Of a DNA stretch of 13,562 nt, positions 12,669-13,562 are shown piece after piece. The DNA lies in NCBI RefSeq assembly GCF_905233635.1, contig NZ_CAJODG010000061.1, positions 1 to 13,562 on the forward strand, in the 5' to 3' direction. Under the pieces are notes generated by a model. It did no database searches. It was given only the letters and a program-made list of their open reading frames with translations, and was not told the origin of the DNA. The position numbers and the translations under genes were made by a program. Every line of letters begins with the position of its first letter. The first letter of the stretch is position 1. This DNA is from Selenomonas sp. AE3005. GTDB lineage: Bacteria > Bacillota > Negativicutes > Selenomonadales > Selenomonadaceae.

Positions 12669-13562
12669 GTGTCACGATTCTTTATCCATCGTCCCATCTT
12701 CGCCATTGTCATATCCATTATCATCGTTATTCTGGGGGTACTTTCCGGACTGAGCCTGCCTATAGCCCAGTATCCACAGATTACGCAGCCCACGGTCAAT
12801 GTGAGCACTACCTATACGGGAGCTAACGCCAGTGTTATCAATCAGGCGGTAGCCCAGGTCATCGAGCAGCAGGTCAACGGCACGCAGGGGCTGGCCTATA
12901 TGAGTTCAAGCTCTGATGATACCGGCACTTACAATCTGGATGTAAAGTTTGACCTCGGCACCAACGGCGATATGGATTCAGTACTGGTGCAGAACAATGT
13001 CGCCATTGCTACCTCCAGCCTGCCTTCTGATGTTCAGGCTGCAGGCGTTACGACCAAAAAGGCATCCAGCGATATGTCCTATATGTTTGCGCTTTATTCG
13101 CCCAACGGGACATTTAAGCGTACCTTTATCATGAATTATGCGAGCATCTACATCATTGATGCCATCAAACGCATTAAGGGCGTAGGTGATGTCAGCACCT
13201 TTGGCTCACAGTATGCTATGCGTGTCTGGCTTAACCCTGACCGCCTGTCGGATTTAGGTCTGACGGTCGGAGATGTTGAGGCTGCCATCAAAGAACAGAA
13301 TGTGCAGGCTCCGGCAGGTACTATCGGGCAGATGCCTGTGCCGGCCAATCAGGAAAAGCAGTATACAGGCAGCGTACAGGGACGCCTTACCACACCGCGG
13401 GAATTTGGCAATGTCATCTTAAAAGCCAAACCGGATGGCTCCTATGTATTCTTGCGGGATGTGGCCCGTATAGAAACAGGTGCCAAGTCCACGAACATGG
13501 TTGCCGATGCCAATGGTGCTCCCTGTGCCGGATTTGGTGTCAAGCTGACGGATGATGCCAAT
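12669..13562 (+). CDS. RND efflux pump, HAE1/AcrB family, N-terminal part
   Basis: 298 codons are present and the gene runs past the window end; full family members have about 1,040 residues. It starts at GTG 12669 with AGGAGG 8 bases upstream. The start SRFFIHRPIFAIVISIIIVILGVLSGLSLPIAQYP is the AcrB-type first transmembrane helix and its flanks. The porter domain follows with TYTGANASVINQAVAQVIEQQVNG, YMSSSSDDTGTYNLDVKFDLGTN, VGDVSTFGSQYAMRVWLNPDRLSDLGLTVGDVEAAI, and the QAPAGTIGQMP segment. It exports drugs or other amphiphiles by proton antiport, as a trimer with the adaptor encoded just upstream. The substrate cannot be told. An outer-membrane channel gene may follow outside the window. 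Confidence 0.95.
   Translation, partial: MSRFFIHRPIFAIVISIIIVILGVLSGLSLPIAQYPQITQPTVNVSTTYTGANASVINQAVAQVIEQQVNGTQGLAYMSSSSDDTGTYNLDVKFDLGTNGDMDSVLVQNNVAIATSSLPSDVQAAGVTTKKASSDMSYMFALYSPNGTFKRTFIMNYASIYIIDAIKRIKGVGDVSTFGSQYAMRVWLNPDRLSDLGLTVGDVEAAIKEQNVQAPAGTIGQMPVPANQEKQYTGSVQGRLTTPREFGNVILKAKPDGSYVFLRDVARIETGAKSTNMVADANGAPCAGFGVKLTDDAN

Overview
This 13.6 kb window looks like chromosome from a flagellated, diderm Firmicute of the class Negativicutes, probably near Selenomonas (inference, moderate confidence). The basis is gene content: long-form HPF, a Firmicute-type CspA and a CxxC zinc-ribbon protein occur next to an RND efflux system that needs an outer membrane, together with chemotaxis and flagellin-modification genes. 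No rRNA, tRNA, CRISPR array or transposase gene was seen.

Layout, left to right. From 1 to about 11,000 every gene is on the minus strand. 1-397 is the 5' end of a Cache-domain chemotaxis receptor. 549-1470 holds hpf and a cold-shock gene, each with a clear terminator. 1603-3868 is a polar amino-acid ABC transporter (ATPase, permease, lipoprotein binding protein), in which the binding protein has its own terminator and permease-ATPase has its own consensus promoter. 4012-4302 is a small double zinc-ribbon protein. 4445-8964 is a tightly packed four-gene operon: a methyltransferase-fold protein, a StrF-like glycosyltransferase, a FliB-type lysine methylase and a TPR/OGT-type O-GlcNAc transferase. 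It is best read as a protein (probably flagellin) glycosylation and methylation module. 9068-9514 is a low-molecular-weight tyrosine phosphatase, and 9621-10993 is a sodium/glutamate symporter gene (gltS) split by an inserted repeat. From 11465 the plus strand carries an RND efflux adaptor lipoprotein and the start of its AcrB-like pump, which runs off the window.

The most unusual structure is a family of palindromic repeats in four copies (3960, 9018, 10204, 11161), all in the same orientation. The core is about 52-56 bp, with TTATAACGCC...GGCGTTATAA outer arms and a 9-bp inner stem. Two copies carry an extra modular arm and reach 120-136 bp. One of these sits inside gltS between copies of ATAA. 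Deleting 131 bp between those copies would restore the gltS frame exactly. The same insert brings a Shine-Dalgarno sequence and an ATG in frame with the C-terminal half of GltS, so the gene may be a pseudogene or may now make two chains. Two other copies end in TATAAT with a hexamer 17 bp upstream and could be promoters for the next gene. The gltS segment has codon use unlike its neighbours and is bounded by a near-repeat of the first 24 bp of the phosphatase gene, which suggests a horizontally acquired cassette.
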